Source: Streptomyces sp. BHT-5-2 (GTDB lineage Bacteria; Actinomycetota; Actinomycetes; Streptomycetales; Streptomycetaceae). From it: DNA of 64,000 bases. Shown here one piece after another: positions 1-8,778 of the stretch. Location: positions 1,612,001 through 1,676,000 of the forward strand of contig NZ_CP081497.1 in NCBI RefSeq assembly GCF_019774615.1, given 5' to 3'. The notes under the pieces are model-generated. The model made no database searches, was not told the origin of the DNA, and worked only from the letters and a program-made list of their open reading frames with translations. The position numbers and the translations under genes are program-made. Position 1 is the stretch's first letter; each line of letters begins with the position of its first letter.

Positions 1-635
1 AGGAGCGCGCGGCCCGCAGTGCCGAGGCGGAAACCGCGGCGCTCGCCGAACGGGGCCGGATCGCCCGCGAGATCCACGATGTGCTCGCACACAGCCTCAG
101 TGCCCAACTGGTGCATCTGGAGGCGGTTCGCCAATTGATCCAGCGCAGCAGTGATCTGGAGGCGGATCGCGAACAACTGCTGGAGCGGGTGGTGGCATGC
201 CGTGGAATGGCGCGAGAAGGGCTTGACGGCACGCGTGAGGCTCTTTCCGCCCTGCGTGGGGAGATGGTCCCGGTCGACGACTTCCTGCGCCATCTGACGG
301 CCGCTGAGGGCGCACAGCTGGACATCGTGGGGGAGCGGCGCACGCTGTCCGCCGAGGCGGGACTCGCGGTCCGGAGGGTTGCGCAAGAGGCGCTGACCAA
401 CGTACGCAAGCACGCCCCCGGTGCCCAGGTGCGCGTGCGGCTCGAGTACGCCGAGGGCAACGTGGATCTGGAGGTGCGCGACTCCGGTGGTCGTGGCACG
501 CCGGGTGAGCTGGCGCAGAGCGGTTCCGGGTACGGTCTCCTCGGGATGCGGGAGCGCGCCGAACTCCTCGGCGGAACGCTGGAGTCCGCCCCCGACGAGG
601 AGGGTTTCGTGGTGCGGTTGTGGGTGCCCGCATGA
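1..635 (+). CDS. Sensor histidine kinase, C-terminal part (5' end outside window)
   Basis: The frame is open from the first bases, so the true start lies upstream of the window. It encodes the catalytic half of a NarL/DesK-type (HisKA_3) sensor kinase. The dimerisation box IHDVLAHSLSA holds the phospho-acceptor His at bases 75-77. It is followed by an HATPase region with the N-box-like EALTNVRKHAP and the glycine-rich GSGYGLLGMRERAELLGG. The kinase should phosphorylate the response regulator encoded next, whose ATG overlaps this gene's stop codon (ATGA), so the two are translationally coupled. The input domain is not visible, so the signal cannot be guessed. Confidence 0.93.
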   Translation, partial: ERAARSAEAETAALAERGRIAREIHDVLAHSLSAQLVHLEAVRQLIQRSSDLEADREQLLERVVACRGMAREGLDGTREALSALRGEMVPVDDFLRHLTAAEGAQLDIVGERRTLSAEAGLAVRRVAQEALTNVRKHAPGAQVRVRLEYAEGNVDLEVRDSGGRGTPGELAQSGSGYGLLGMRERAELLGGTLESAPDEEGFVVRLWVPA

Positions 636-1318
636 CGGCGCGTACGACGAGGCGTGTGGTCGTGGCCGACGATCAGACGGTGGTGCGTGAGGGAATCGTG
701 ATGCTGCTGGGTCTGTTGCCGGGCATCGAGGTGGTCGGTTCGGCAGCCGACGGCGACGAGGCCGTCCGCCTGGTTGCCGAACTCGCCCCCGATGTCGTCC
801 TGATGGACCTGCGGATGCCGCGCTGTGACGGAGTCGAGGCCACACGCCGCATCCGCGCGGAGCACCCCGGCACACAGGTCGTGGTGCTCACCACGTATGC
901 CGATGACGACTCGCTCTTTCCCGCGCTGCAGGCGGGCGCTCACGGGTATCTCACCAAGGATGCCGACGGTGACGAGATCGTCCGCGCCATCGACGACGTG
1001 CTCTCGGGTGAGGCCGGCCTGTCACCGAAGATCCAACGCCGTCTGCTGGAGCGCATCGCCGAGCCCGCCGTAAGCCGGCCGCAACCCCCCGACGAGCCGC
1101 CGGACGGGCTCACGGCAAGGGAGTTGGAGGTTCTGCGTCTTGTCGCGTCAGGGCAGAGCAATCCGGAGATCGCCCGGACACTGCACGTCTCCACGGCGAC
1201 GGTGAAGACCCACATCAACAATCTCTTCGCGAAGGCGGGACTCCGGGATCGGGCCCAGGCGATCCACTACGCCTACCGTCATGGGCTCGCGGAGCCTCCT
1301 GGCGCATCGGCGCGGTGA
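632..1318 (+). CDS. NarL/FixJ-family response regulator
   Basis: A 228-residue two-component regulator. The receiver domain fills roughly residues 8-125, with acidic pocket ADD (12-14), phospho-acceptor Asp59 in VVLMDLRMP, and the Lys of LTKDAD. A LuxR-type helix-turn-helix follows near the C-terminus (GLTARELEVL, then STATVKTHINNL). I chose ATG 632 because it overlaps the stop of the upstream kinase; an in-frame GTG 12 bases earlier is possible but lies inside the kinase. It probably controls transcription in response to the partner kinase; the target genes are unknown. Confidence 0.95.
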   Translation: MTARTTRRVVVADDQTVVREGIVMLLGLLPGIEVVGSAADGDEAVRLVAELAPDVVLMDLRMPRCDGVEATRRIRAEHPGTQVVVLTTYADDDSLFPALQAGAHGYLTKDADGDEIVRAIDDVLSGEAGLSPKIQRRLLERIAEPAVSRPQPPDEPPDGLTARELEVLRLVASGQSNPEIARTLHVSTATVKTHINNLFAKAGLRDRAQAIHYAYRHGLAEPPGASAR

Positions 1319-1853
1319 TCCGCGAGGCCGGACGCTGCCCGCCAAGTCGGCGAAGGGCGTTGAGATTTCCCAGGAGGACCCGGAGGGCATGGCCTCGGGG
1401 CACGCTCAAGGCGAGGGCGAGGCATGAGCGGGCGCAGGCATGGCGGTTATCCACAGCCCGCGCGGTGGCGGGTTGTGTCTGCGTAGCCTCGCAGGGTCAG
1501 GTCCGAGGCCGGTCGTCCCGACCATCCCATGTCGGTTGGCGGCTGGAGCAGAGCGTCGCGCTCGGGCGTGCGAAAGACCGGTCGTTGTGCGCGCAAGGGC
1601 AGAGGGGGGAGCGGGCATGTGTGCTGCGGGAGGGGTTGCCGGGGCGTCGATCGTGGGCGTGCGGAGCAGCCGGAGTCGCGCCACCGCGCTGAGAGCTGCG
1701 GGGGCGGTGTTGAGTCTGGGGTTCGCTACCACGCTGGGGCTGGCGTTGGGGGTTGTGTTGGCTCGCGCTGTGGAATCCGGCGCCACACGGGTCGGTGGGA
1801 CACGGAACTCCGATCGGAGCGGCGAAGCGGCGGAGCCGGATCCGCCTCCGGTG
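1319..1853. other. Gap without a supported gene
   Basis: These 535 bases separate the response regulator from the convergent sucrase/ferredoxin-like gene. Open frames exist on both strands but none has a good ribosome site or a recognisable family. A plus-strand frame around 1618-1800 encodes one hydrophobic stretch (LSLGFATTLGLALGVVLARA), but it runs on without a stop through the antisense of the next gene, so I do not call it. The segment may hold a decayed gene. I see no clear terminator. Confidence 0.4.
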
Positions 1854-2888
1854 TCAGAACGGCGGACCAGCGGACGAGAAGGGCCGTCCAGCAGCGCCGT
1901 CCGTGAGCGTGGTGACGGAGGCGACCGCCATTCGCGACGGTGGACCGAGCGGCGCACCACAGCTGGCGGGCGACGGAGCACCATCGGTCCGCTCATCGAC
2001 CACCACACACCACGCCCTCCCGTCGGCGTGCGCAACGGTGACGGTCCAACTGCGAGGGACATCAGCCATCGGACCACCGGCAGGCGCCCGTCCGTGCCCG
2101 TCCCCCGGTTCGGGCCGCATCGGGTCGGTCCCTACGACGTCGAGTGCGTCCGCGCGCCACTCCCGGATCAGCTCCCGGACCGCCAGGTCGGCGGCTTGGG
2201 CCGGCCGGTCCCACGTCGAGCGGCCCCGGCACTGGTCGAGCGCGACGAGTCCATGGCGCGCCGCTTCCACGACATCCTCGACGAGCTGAGCCGAGGCACG
2301 CCCGTAGGCGTAGCCGTACGGGAGGACGAAGAGAGTGGGGGAGAAGCGGTGACCGCCGATGTGCGTCACCTCCCAGGTCTCGGTGATGCCGGCAGCCAGC
2401 TGGGCGGCCAGCGGTCGTCCGAGGAGGGCGCAGCAGCGATCCCGTTTGCCGTTGGTGCACACAAGCACCACAGGGTCGCCGGTGTACGGCTCCCAGAGAC
2501 CGAGGTGTTCGCCGGCTCCCGCGGCGGCGAAATCCAGGTCGAGCGCGGCTCCAGGGTCGGTGACGGTGGTGGTGCGGACCCAGGAGCGGCCGGGAGCGGT
2601 GTGCGCGAGGAACAGGCGGCGCCGGGGGGTGCCGTGGAAATCGGCGTGGCGTCCGGGGCGCCGGATGAGAGCGATGCGTACGCCAGTGCCGTCTGCCGAG
2701 GCCTCCAGGGCCCGGCCGATGTGCGGGTCGAAGTGGCTGTCTTCCAGCGCCCTGGCTCCCCACGGCCCGGCTTGCTCGATCAACAGCCAGGTCCGGGCGG
2801 TGGCTGCCGTCCCGGTCAGAGGTTCGGCCGCTTCGAGGGAAGCGCTGGCGCATCTGTTCACGAAGGCGAGCCTAACCCGGAGTGTCAT
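1854..2888 (-). CDS. Sucrase/ferredoxin-like family protein
   Basis: A 344-residue protein of the sucrase/ferredoxin-like family, a thioredoxin-fold group related to [2Fe-2S] ferredoxins. Visible signatures are an N-terminal Cys (residue 13), the block VCTNGKRDRCCALLGRPLA near residues 143-161, and HIGGHRF near 177-182, which the family uses for cluster or metal binding. The physiological reaction is not established. I chose ATG 2888 rather than the longer frame, because upstream residues are low-complexity and the domain starts at MTLRVRLAF. The gene stands alone, divergent from the CobW-type gene. Confidence 0.82.
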   Translation of the reverse strand: MTLRVRLAFVNRCASASLEAAEPLTGTAATARTWLLIEQAGPWGARALEDSHFDPHIGRALEASADGTGVRIALIRRPGRHADFHGTPRRRLFLAHTAPGRSWVRTTTVTDPGAALDLDFAAAGAGEHLGLWEPYTGDPVVLVCTNGKRDRCCALLGRPLAAQLAAGITETWEVTHIGGHRFSPTLFVLPYGYAYGRASAQLVEDVVEAARHGLVALDQCRGRSTWDRPAQAADLAVRELIREWRADALDVVGTDPMRPEPGDGHGRAPAGGPMADVPRSWTVTVAHADGRAWCVVVDERTDGAPSPASCGAPLGPPSRMAVASVTTLTDGAAGRPFSSAGPPF

Positions 2889-3343
2889 GTCCGGAATGCC
2901 GGGAGGGCGGCTAGGCACGCAACGACGAGTGGTGGTGGTCGGTCGTGCCTCCGGTACAGCGGAGTCGGGCGTGGAGGCCGATGGGTGCGGCGCCGCTCGG
3001 CGAGGCGCAGGAGCAGGGGGCCGCGGCCAGCAGGGCCCAACGTGGGCAGGCAGAAGCGATGACGTCGGCGCGCAGGTATCGCGTGCCTCGGGTGTTGGGC
3101 GGGGCGGCCCTGGCCTGCCATAGGGCCAGAGCTTCGCGGTCAGCCTTGGTGTGATCTTGGTGTGATCCGTGGTGGGCATCGTTCGATGCGTGTGGTTGCT
3201 ATCGGAGGCCGCGGCGCGCTTGAGCTGGGACACCGCCCCAGGTGAGAAGCGGGGCGGGGCATTACACGGGTGGTCCGTTACGATCGACAGCTCGTCCGCC
3301 GCTGGGCCGCGCGGCCCGCCACCCGCTCCATGGAGGCGTCCTC
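2889..3343. promoter_or_regulatory. Divergent intergenic region with a tandem 11-base repeat
   Basis: This 455-base gap should carry promoters for the sucrase/ferredoxin-like gene (left) and the CobW-type gene (right). The striking element is a perfect tandem repeat TTGGTGTGATC at 3146-3156 and 3157-3167, which could be a regulator site. A ribosome site GGAGG at 3332-3336 serves the TTG start at 3344. No convincing Zur palindrome was seen, although CobW-type genes are often zinc regulated. Confidence 0.4.
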
Positions 3344-4459
3344 TTGGCCACGCAACAGATCCCGGTCGTCGTGCTCGCGGGCTTCCTGGGGTCGGGCAAG
3401 ACCACCCTCCTCAACCACCTGCTGCGCGCCGGTGACGGCACTCGCATCGGCGCGATCGTCAATGACTTCGGCAGCATCGAGATCGATGCCATGACGGTCG
3501 CCGGGCAGGTCGACTCGATGGTCTCGCTCGGCAACGGGTGCCTGTGCTGTGCCGTCGACACCAGCGAACTGGACACCTATCTGGAACGGCTGGCCCGCCC
3601 TGCGGCCCGTATCGACGTGATCGTCATCGAGGCCAGTGGCCTGGCCGAGCCGCAGGAGCTCATCCGCATGATCCTCGCGAGCGAGAACGACCGCATCGTC
3701 TACGGCGGGCTGATCGAGGTCGTCGACGCGGCGGAGTTCGAGGACACGCGTGCCCGGCATCCGGAGCTGGACCGGCACGTGGGGATCGCCGACCTCGTAG
3801 TGCTCAACAAGGCCGACCGCCTCGGGGACGAGGCGCGCCGGGGACTCATCGGCACGCTTGCGGACCTTGCCCCCGGCAGGCCGGTGATCTGCACGGCGTA
3901 CGGGCAGATCGACCCCGAGATGTTCTTCGACCGAGGGCCGGGAGGGGACCGTGACGCGGCGGTCCACCAGTTGTCGTTCGAAGACCTGTTGCGGGAGGCT
4001 TCTGCCAACGGAGCACCGGGGCAGGGATTCGTCGACGATGACGGTGACCACGACCATCAGGGCTGCCACGACTGCGATGGCGAGCACCCCGGTCACCTCC
4101 ACGCCGCCTACGAGAGCGTCGAGTTCACGTCCGTCGAGCCGATGCATCCGCGCCGCCTGATGGAGTTCCTGGACAGCCGACCCGGCGGGCTCTATCGGAT
4201 CAAGGGATTCGTCCACTTCGACGTGCCGGAGAGCCGCCAGAAGTTCATGCTGCACGCGGTCGGCAACTTTCTGCGCTTCTACCCCGAGCCCTGGCAGAAG
4301 GGCGAGGAACGCTGCACACAGCTGGTGATGATCGGTAGCGGCATCGACGCTCCGGCGCTGCGCAAGGAGCTGGAGAGCTGCCGGCAGACCGCCCCGGCGG
4401 AGGCGGATGAGAACAGCATGTGGGGCGTGCTGCGATACGTGCCTTCGCGGGAGGATTAA
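3344..4459 (+). CDS. CobW/P47K-family GTPase, putative metallochaperone
   Basis: A 371-residue GTPase of the COG0523/CobW family, whose members deliver or insert metals such as zinc or cobalt. The P-loop GFLGSGKTTLL is at residues 13-23, the family metal motif GCLCC at 65-69, and the guanine-specificity motif NKAD follows. A His/Asp/Cys-rich loop (DDDGDHDHQGCHDCDGEH, about residues 226-243) separates the GTPase from the CobW C-terminal domain and is a likely extra metal site. I chose the TTG at 3344 because GGAGG sits 7 bases upstream and the domain begins at once. The metal is not determinable from sequence. Confidence 0.9.
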   Translation: MATQQIPVVVLAGFLGSGKTTLLNHLLRAGDGTRIGAIVNDFGSIEIDAMTVAGQVDSMVSLGNGCLCCAVDTSELDTYLERLARPAARIDVIVIEASGLAEPQELIRMILASENDRIVYGGLIEVVDAAEFEDTRARHPELDRHVGIADLVVLNKADRLGDEARRGLIGTLADLAPGRPVICTAYGQIDPEMFFDRGPGGDRDAAVHQLSFEDLLREASANGAPGQGFVDDDGDHDHQGCHDCDGEHPGHLHAAYESVEFTSVEPMHPRRLMEFLDSRPGGLYRIKGFVHFDVPESRQKFMLHAVGNFLRFYPEPWQKGEERCTQLVMIGSGIDAPALRKELESCRQTAPAEADENSMWGVLRYVPSRED

Positions 4460-4597
4460 GGGCTGGCCGAGGCGGCAGGAGTGTGCCGTGCGCTCATCAC
4501 AGGGTGGACCACGTGCCGTCAGGCGGTCCCGGGCCCGGGAATTGATGTCGTAGGCGCCGTCAGGCGCAGTCTGCCACCACCCGAGCCGCTTGCTGGC

Positions 4598-4656
4598 GCA
4601 CACAACAGACGCCGCCGAGGCGGTTGTTCACCACCCGGGCGGCGTCTGGTGTGTGC
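4598..4656. terminator. Bidirectional terminator between CobW gene and parC
   Basis: A long inverted repeat, with arms of about 19 bases at 4598-4616 and 4638-4656 (GACGCCGCC / GGCGGCGTC at the loop side, one mismatch), lies between two convergent genes. It can terminate both transcripts. Confidence 0.75.
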
Positions 4657-4677
4657 GGTGTTGTCCTGCTGTCGTGG

Positions 4678-7122
4678 CTACACGGGACCGGCCAGTGACG
4701 ACACCGGCTTGGCCAGTGCCACTCCGGAGCCGTCCCGGCGGGGGTCCGGATCCGGCAGCGGGACCGGTGCGCCCTTGGCGTCAGCGGCCCGCGCCGGCGC
4801 CGGGCCGGCCCAGGCCATCGTCAGGCAGTCCTCGCCTTTCAGGAACCGCTGACAGCGCACGCCACCGGTGGCCCGGCCCTTGCGCGGGTACTGGTCGAAC
4901 GGAGTGAGCTTGGCCGTCGCCACCGAGTCGTCCAGCGTGCCGTGCGAGCCGGCGACCGTGAACACCACGGCGTCCACGGCCGGATCGACCGCCGCGAAGG
5001 CGAGCACCTTCGCGCCCTGGCCCAGTTTGATGCCCGCCATGCCGCCCGCCGGCCGCCCCTGCGGCCGTACCTGCGACGCCGGATACCGCAGCAGCTGCGC
5101 CTCGTCGGTGATGAAGACCAGGTCCTCCTCGCCGGTACGCAGCTCCGCCGCGCCCACGATGCGGTCGCCCTCCTTGAGGGTGATGACCTCCAACTCGTCC
5201 TTGTTGGACGGGTAGTCGGGCACCACCCGCTTGACGACGCCCTGTTCCGTGCCGAGCGCGAGTCCTGGCGAGGACTCGTCCAGCGTCGTCAGGCACACCA
5301 GCTGCTCGCCGTCCTCGAGGCTCAAGAACTCGGGGACCGGCGCACCACCGGCGACACTGGGCGTCGCGGAGTCCGGAAGCTGCGGCAGGTCGATCACCGT
5401 CAGCCGCAGCAGCCGCCCGAGGGACGTCACCGCGCCCACCTCGCCGCGGGCCGTCGCCGGCACCGCCGAGACGATCACATCGTGCTTGGCGCGCTTGGCG
5501 TCGGCGTCGAACGCCGTCTCCGCCGTGGTCGTACGCGCCAACAGGCCCGTGGAGGACAGCAGTACCCGGCACGGGTCGTCGGAGACCTCCAGCGGCACCG
5601 CGGCGACCGGGGCGCCCGCGGACTCCAGCAGGACCGTGCGGCGCGGCGTGCCGTACTTCTTCGCGACCGAGGCCAGCTCATTGGAGACCAGCTTGCGCAG
5701 TTCGGCGTCCGACTCCAGGATCCGGGTCAGCTCCGCGATCTCGGACTCCAGCCGGTCGCGCTCCGACTCCAGCTCGATCCGGTCGAACTTGGTCAGCCGG
5801 CGCAGCGGGGTGTCCAGGATGTACTGCGTCTGCACGTCGCTCAGTGAGAACCGGGTCATCAGGCGCTCCTTGGCCTGTGCGCTGTTCTCGCTGGACCGGA
5901 TCAGGCGGATGACCTCGTCGATGTCCACGAGGGCCGTCAGCAGCCCCTCGACCAGGTGGAGCCGGTCGCGCCGCTTGGTGCGGCGGAACTCGCTGCGCCG
6001 GCGCACCACCTCGAAGCGGTGGTCGACGTAGACCTCCAGCAGTTCCTTGAGGCCGAGCGTCAGCGGCTGGCCGTCCACCAGGGCGACGTTGTTGATGCCG
6101 AAGGACTCTTCCATCGGCGTGAGCTTGTAGAGCTGCTCCAGTACGGCCTCCGGGTTGAAGCCGTTCTTCACCTCGATCACCAGGCGCAGGCCGTGCTCGC
6201 GGTCGGTGAGGTCCTTCACGTCCGCGATGCCCTGGAGCTTCTTGGCCCCCACCAGGTCCTTGATCTTGGAGATGACCTTCTCCGGGCCGACCGTGAAGGG
6301 GAGTTCGGTGACGACCAGGCCCTTGCGGCGGGCGGTGACGTTCTCCACCGAGACCGTGGCACGGATCTTGAACGTGCCGCGGCCCTTCTCGTACGCGTCC
6401 CGTACACCGTTCAGGCCCACGATCCGGCCGCCCGTCGGCAGGTCCGGCCCCGGGACGAAGCGCATCAGGCTGTCGAGGTCGGCGTTCGGGTGCTTGATCA
6501 GGTGGCGGGCCGCGGCGATCACTTCGCCGAGGTTGTGCGGCGGCATGTTCGTCGCCATACCGACGGCGATGCCGGACGATCCGTTGACGAGGAGGTTCGG
6601 ATACGCGGCGGGGAGGGTGACCGGTTCCTGCTCCTGGCCGTCGTAGTTCGGCGTGAAGTCGACGGTGTCCTCGTCGATGGACTCCGTCATCAGGGACGTC
6701 GCGGACGCCATCCGGCACTCGGTGTACCGCATCGCGGCGGGCGGGTCGTCGTTGCCCAGGGAACCGAAGTTGCCGTGGCCGTCCACCAGGGGCAGCCGCA
6801 TCGAGAACGGCTGCGCCATGCGCACCAGGGCGTCGTAGATCGACGCGTCGCCGTGCGGGTGGAGCTTGCCCATCACCTCGCCGACGACCCGGGCGCACTT
6901 CACATAGCTGCGGTCGGGCCGCAGGCTCATCTCGTTCATCTGGTAGAGGATGCGGCGGTGCACGGGCTTGAGACCGTCGCGGGCGTCCGGCAGGGCGCGG
7001 GAGTAGATGACCGAATACGCGTACTCGAGGAAGGAACCCTGCATCTCGTCGACGACGTCGATGTCGAGGATCCTCTCCTCGAAGTCGTCCGGAGGCGGGG
7101 TCTTCGTGCTGCGGCGGGCCAT
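4678..7122 (-). CDS. parC: DNA topoisomerase IV subunit A
   Basis: An 814-residue type IIA topoisomerase A subunit. It cuts and rejoins duplex DNA, using Tyr133 (motif AAMRYTECRMA) as nucleophile, and works with a ParE-type ATPase encoded elsewhere. The winged-helix region (HPHGDASIYDALVRMAQ, residues 88-104) is where quinolone resistance arises in this family. The C-terminal half has the beta-pinwheel repeats. It could in principle be a second gyrA, but the absence of an adjacent gyrB and the position match the actinobacterial parC locus. The gene is monocistronic and diverges from the M16 peptidase operon. Confidence 0.9.
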   Translation of the reverse strand: MARRSTKTPPPDDFEERILDIDVVDEMQGSFLEYAYSVIYSRALPDARDGLKPVHRRILYQMNEMSLRPDRSYVKCARVVGEVMGKLHPHGDASIYDALVRMAQPFSMRLPLVDGHGNFGSLGNDDPPAAMRYTECRMASATSLMTESIDEDTVDFTPNYDGQEQEPVTLPAAYPNLLVNGSSGIAVGMATNMPPHNLGEVIAAARHLIKHPNADLDSLMRFVPGPDLPTGGRIVGLNGVRDAYEKGRGTFKIRATVSVENVTARRKGLVVTELPFTVGPEKVISKIKDLVGAKKLQGIADVKDLTDREHGLRLVIEVKNGFNPEAVLEQLYKLTPMEESFGINNVALVDGQPLTLGLKELLEVYVDHRFEVVRRRSEFRRTKRRDRLHLVEGLLTALVDIDEVIRLIRSSENSAQAKERLMTRFSLSDVQTQYILDTPLRRLTKFDRIELESERDRLESEIAELTRILESDAELRKLVSNELASVAKKYGTPRRTVLLESAGAPVAAVPLEVSDDPCRVLLSSTGLLARTTTAETAFDADAKRAKHDVIVSAVPATARGEVGAVTSLGRLLRLTVIDLPQLPDSATPSVAGGAPVPEFLSLEDGEQLVCLTTLDESSPGLALGTEQGVVKRVVPDYPSNKDELEVITLKEGDRIVGAAELRTGEEDLVFITDEAQLLRYPASQVRPQGRPAGGMAGIKLGQGAKVLAFAAVDPAVDAVVFTVAGSHGTLDDSVATAKLTPFDQYPRKGRATGGVRCQRFLKGEDCLTMAWAGPAPARAADAKGAPVPLPDPDPRRDGSGVALAKPVSSLAGPV

Positions 7123-7431
7123 CGCGGCTGCGGCTCCTTCTGCTGCGTCTACTGCCGATGTGTGATCAACGCTGTTGGGTCAACGCTTCGGGCCAACGCC
7201 GGGGACCAACGTTGACCGCCCGGCCGGCGGACCGACCGGCGAGTCCGATGAGTCTGACGCGGACCATTGTGGACCGCCCCACTGACAACGCTCACCACGA
7301 CTCCCCCCTTCGCGCCCCGCCGCGGGCCGCGGCGCACGTTCGGGCCCCCTTCCTCACGGGAACTTCGCCAGATGCCTGCGCGGTTGCATACAGTGACAGA
7401 ACTTCCTCGCAAGCGGATCGAAGGGACGTAC
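7123..7431. promoter_or_regulatory. Divergent promoter region with CAACG repeats (parC / M16 operon)
   Basis: This 309-base spacer carries four spaced copies of a CCAACG/TCAACG core at about 7166, 7180, 7193 and 7206, so the period is 13-14 bases, the last within CCAACGTTGACC. The repeats lie 40-90 bases upstream of the parC start and look like a multi-site operator. A ribosome site AAGGGA (7421-7426) precedes the M16 start. Confidence 0.45.
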
Positions 7432-8778
7432 ATGCCCATGGGTCACACGGCCACAGAACAAGCCGGCTCCGGCGGCCTGACAGCGACCGAGCACCGGCTG
7501 GCCAACGGCCTGCGCGTGGTGCTCTCCGAGGACCATCTGACGCCGGTGGCGGCCGTCTGCCTGTGGTACGACGTCGGCTCGCGCCACGAGGTCAAGGGCC
7601 GTACGGGCCTGGCTCACCTCTTCGAGCACCTGATGTTCCAGGGGTCCGCGCAGGTGAAGGGCAACGGCCACTTCGAGCTCGTCCAGGGCGCCGGCGGCTC
7701 GCTCAACGGGACCACCAGTTTCGAGCGCACCAACTACTTCGAGACCATGCCCGCCCATGAGCTGGAGCTCGCCCTCTGGCTGGAGGCGGACCGGATGGGC
7801 TCGCTGCTGGTCGCCCTCGACGAGGAGTCCCTGGAGAACCAGCGCGACGTCGTCAAGAACGAGCGTCGCCAGCGCTATGACAACGTCCCCTACGGCACGG
7901 CCTTCGAGAAGCTGACGGCCATGGCCTACCCCGAGGGGCACCCGTACCACCACACGCCCATCGGGTCGATGGCCGACCTCGACGCCGCCTCCCTGGAGGA
8001 CGCGCGGGCCTTCTTCCGGACGTACTACGCGCCCAACAACGCGGTCCTGTCCATCGTGGGCGACATCGACCCCGAGCAGACGCTGGCCTGGGTGGAGAAG
8101 TACTTCGGTTCCATCCCGTCGCACGACGGCAAGCAGCCGCCGCGCGACGGCAGCCTGCCGGAGACCATCGGCGACCAGCTCCGCACCGTCGTCGAGGAGG
8201 ACGTCCCCTCGCGGGCCCTGATGGCCGCCTACCGCCTCCCGCAGGACGGTTCCCGCGAGGCCGACGCCGCCGATCTCGCGCTCACCATCCTGGGCGGCGG
8301 CGAGTCCTCGCGCCTGTACAACCGCCTGGTGCGGCGCGACCGGAGCGCGGTCGCCGCCGGCTTCGGCCTGCTGCGGTTGGCCGGCGCGCCCTCGCTGGGC
8401 TGGCTGGACGTGAAGACGTCCGGCGGCACGGAGGTGCCCGCCATCGAGGCCGCCGTCGACGAGGAGTTGGCCCGCTTCGCCGAAGAGGGCCCGACCCCCG
8501 AGGAGATGGAGCGGGCCCAGGCCCAGTTGGAGCGCGAATGGCTGGACCGGCTCGCCACGGTCAGCGGCCGAGCCGACGAACTGTGCCGCTTCGCCGTCCT
8601 GTTCGGCGACCCGCAGCTCGCGCTGACCGCCGTCCAGCGCGTCCTGGAGATCAGCCCGCTGGAGGTGCAGGCGGTCGCCAAGGCCCGGCTGCGCCCCGAC
8701 AACCGCGCCGTGCTCGTCTACGAGCCCACCGCGAACACCGACGCCGCCGGCACCGAGGAAGAGGAGGCGGCCAAGTGA
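7432..8778 (+). CDS. M16-family zinc metallopeptidase, catalytic subunit
   Basis: A 448-residue pitrilysin-type peptidase. The inverted zinc motif HLFEH is at residues 62-66, with a downstream ENQRDVVKNERRQR helix supplying the third ligand. Such proteins degrade or process peptides inside a clamshell chamber. I chose ATG 7432, preceded by AAGGGA at 5-base spacing, over longer upstream frames. The next gene overlaps by four bases and encodes a second M16 protein lacking the zinc motif, so the pair probably forms a heterodimer like the mitochondrial processing peptidase. The substrate is unknown. Confidence 0.92.
   Translation: MPMGHTATEQAGSGGLTATEHRLANGLRVVLSEDHLTPVAAVCLWYDVGSRHEVKGRTGLAHLFEHLMFQGSAQVKGNGHFELVQGAGGSLNGTTSFERTNYFETMPAHELELALWLEADRMGSLLVALDEESLENQRDVVKNERRQRYDNVPYGTAFEKLTAMAYPEGHPYHHTPIGSMADLDAASLEDARAFFRTYYAPNNAVLSIVGDIDPEQTLAWVEKYFGSIPSHDGKQPPRDGSLPETIGDQLRTVVEEDVPSRALMAAYRLPQDGSREADAADLALTILGGGESSRLYNRLVRRDRSAVAAGFGLLRLAGAPSLGWLDVKTSGGTEVPAIEAAVDEELARFAEEGPTPEEMERAQAQLEREWLDRLATVSGRADELCRFAVLFGDPQLALTAVQRVLEISPLEVQAVAKARLRPDNRAVLVYEPTANTDAAGTEEEEAAK

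Noticed and set aside
1440..3062. Plus-strand frame with a hydrophobic segment near 1690-1780
   Set aside because: It runs antisense through the sucrase/ferredoxin-like gene, lacks a ribosome site and a recognisable family.
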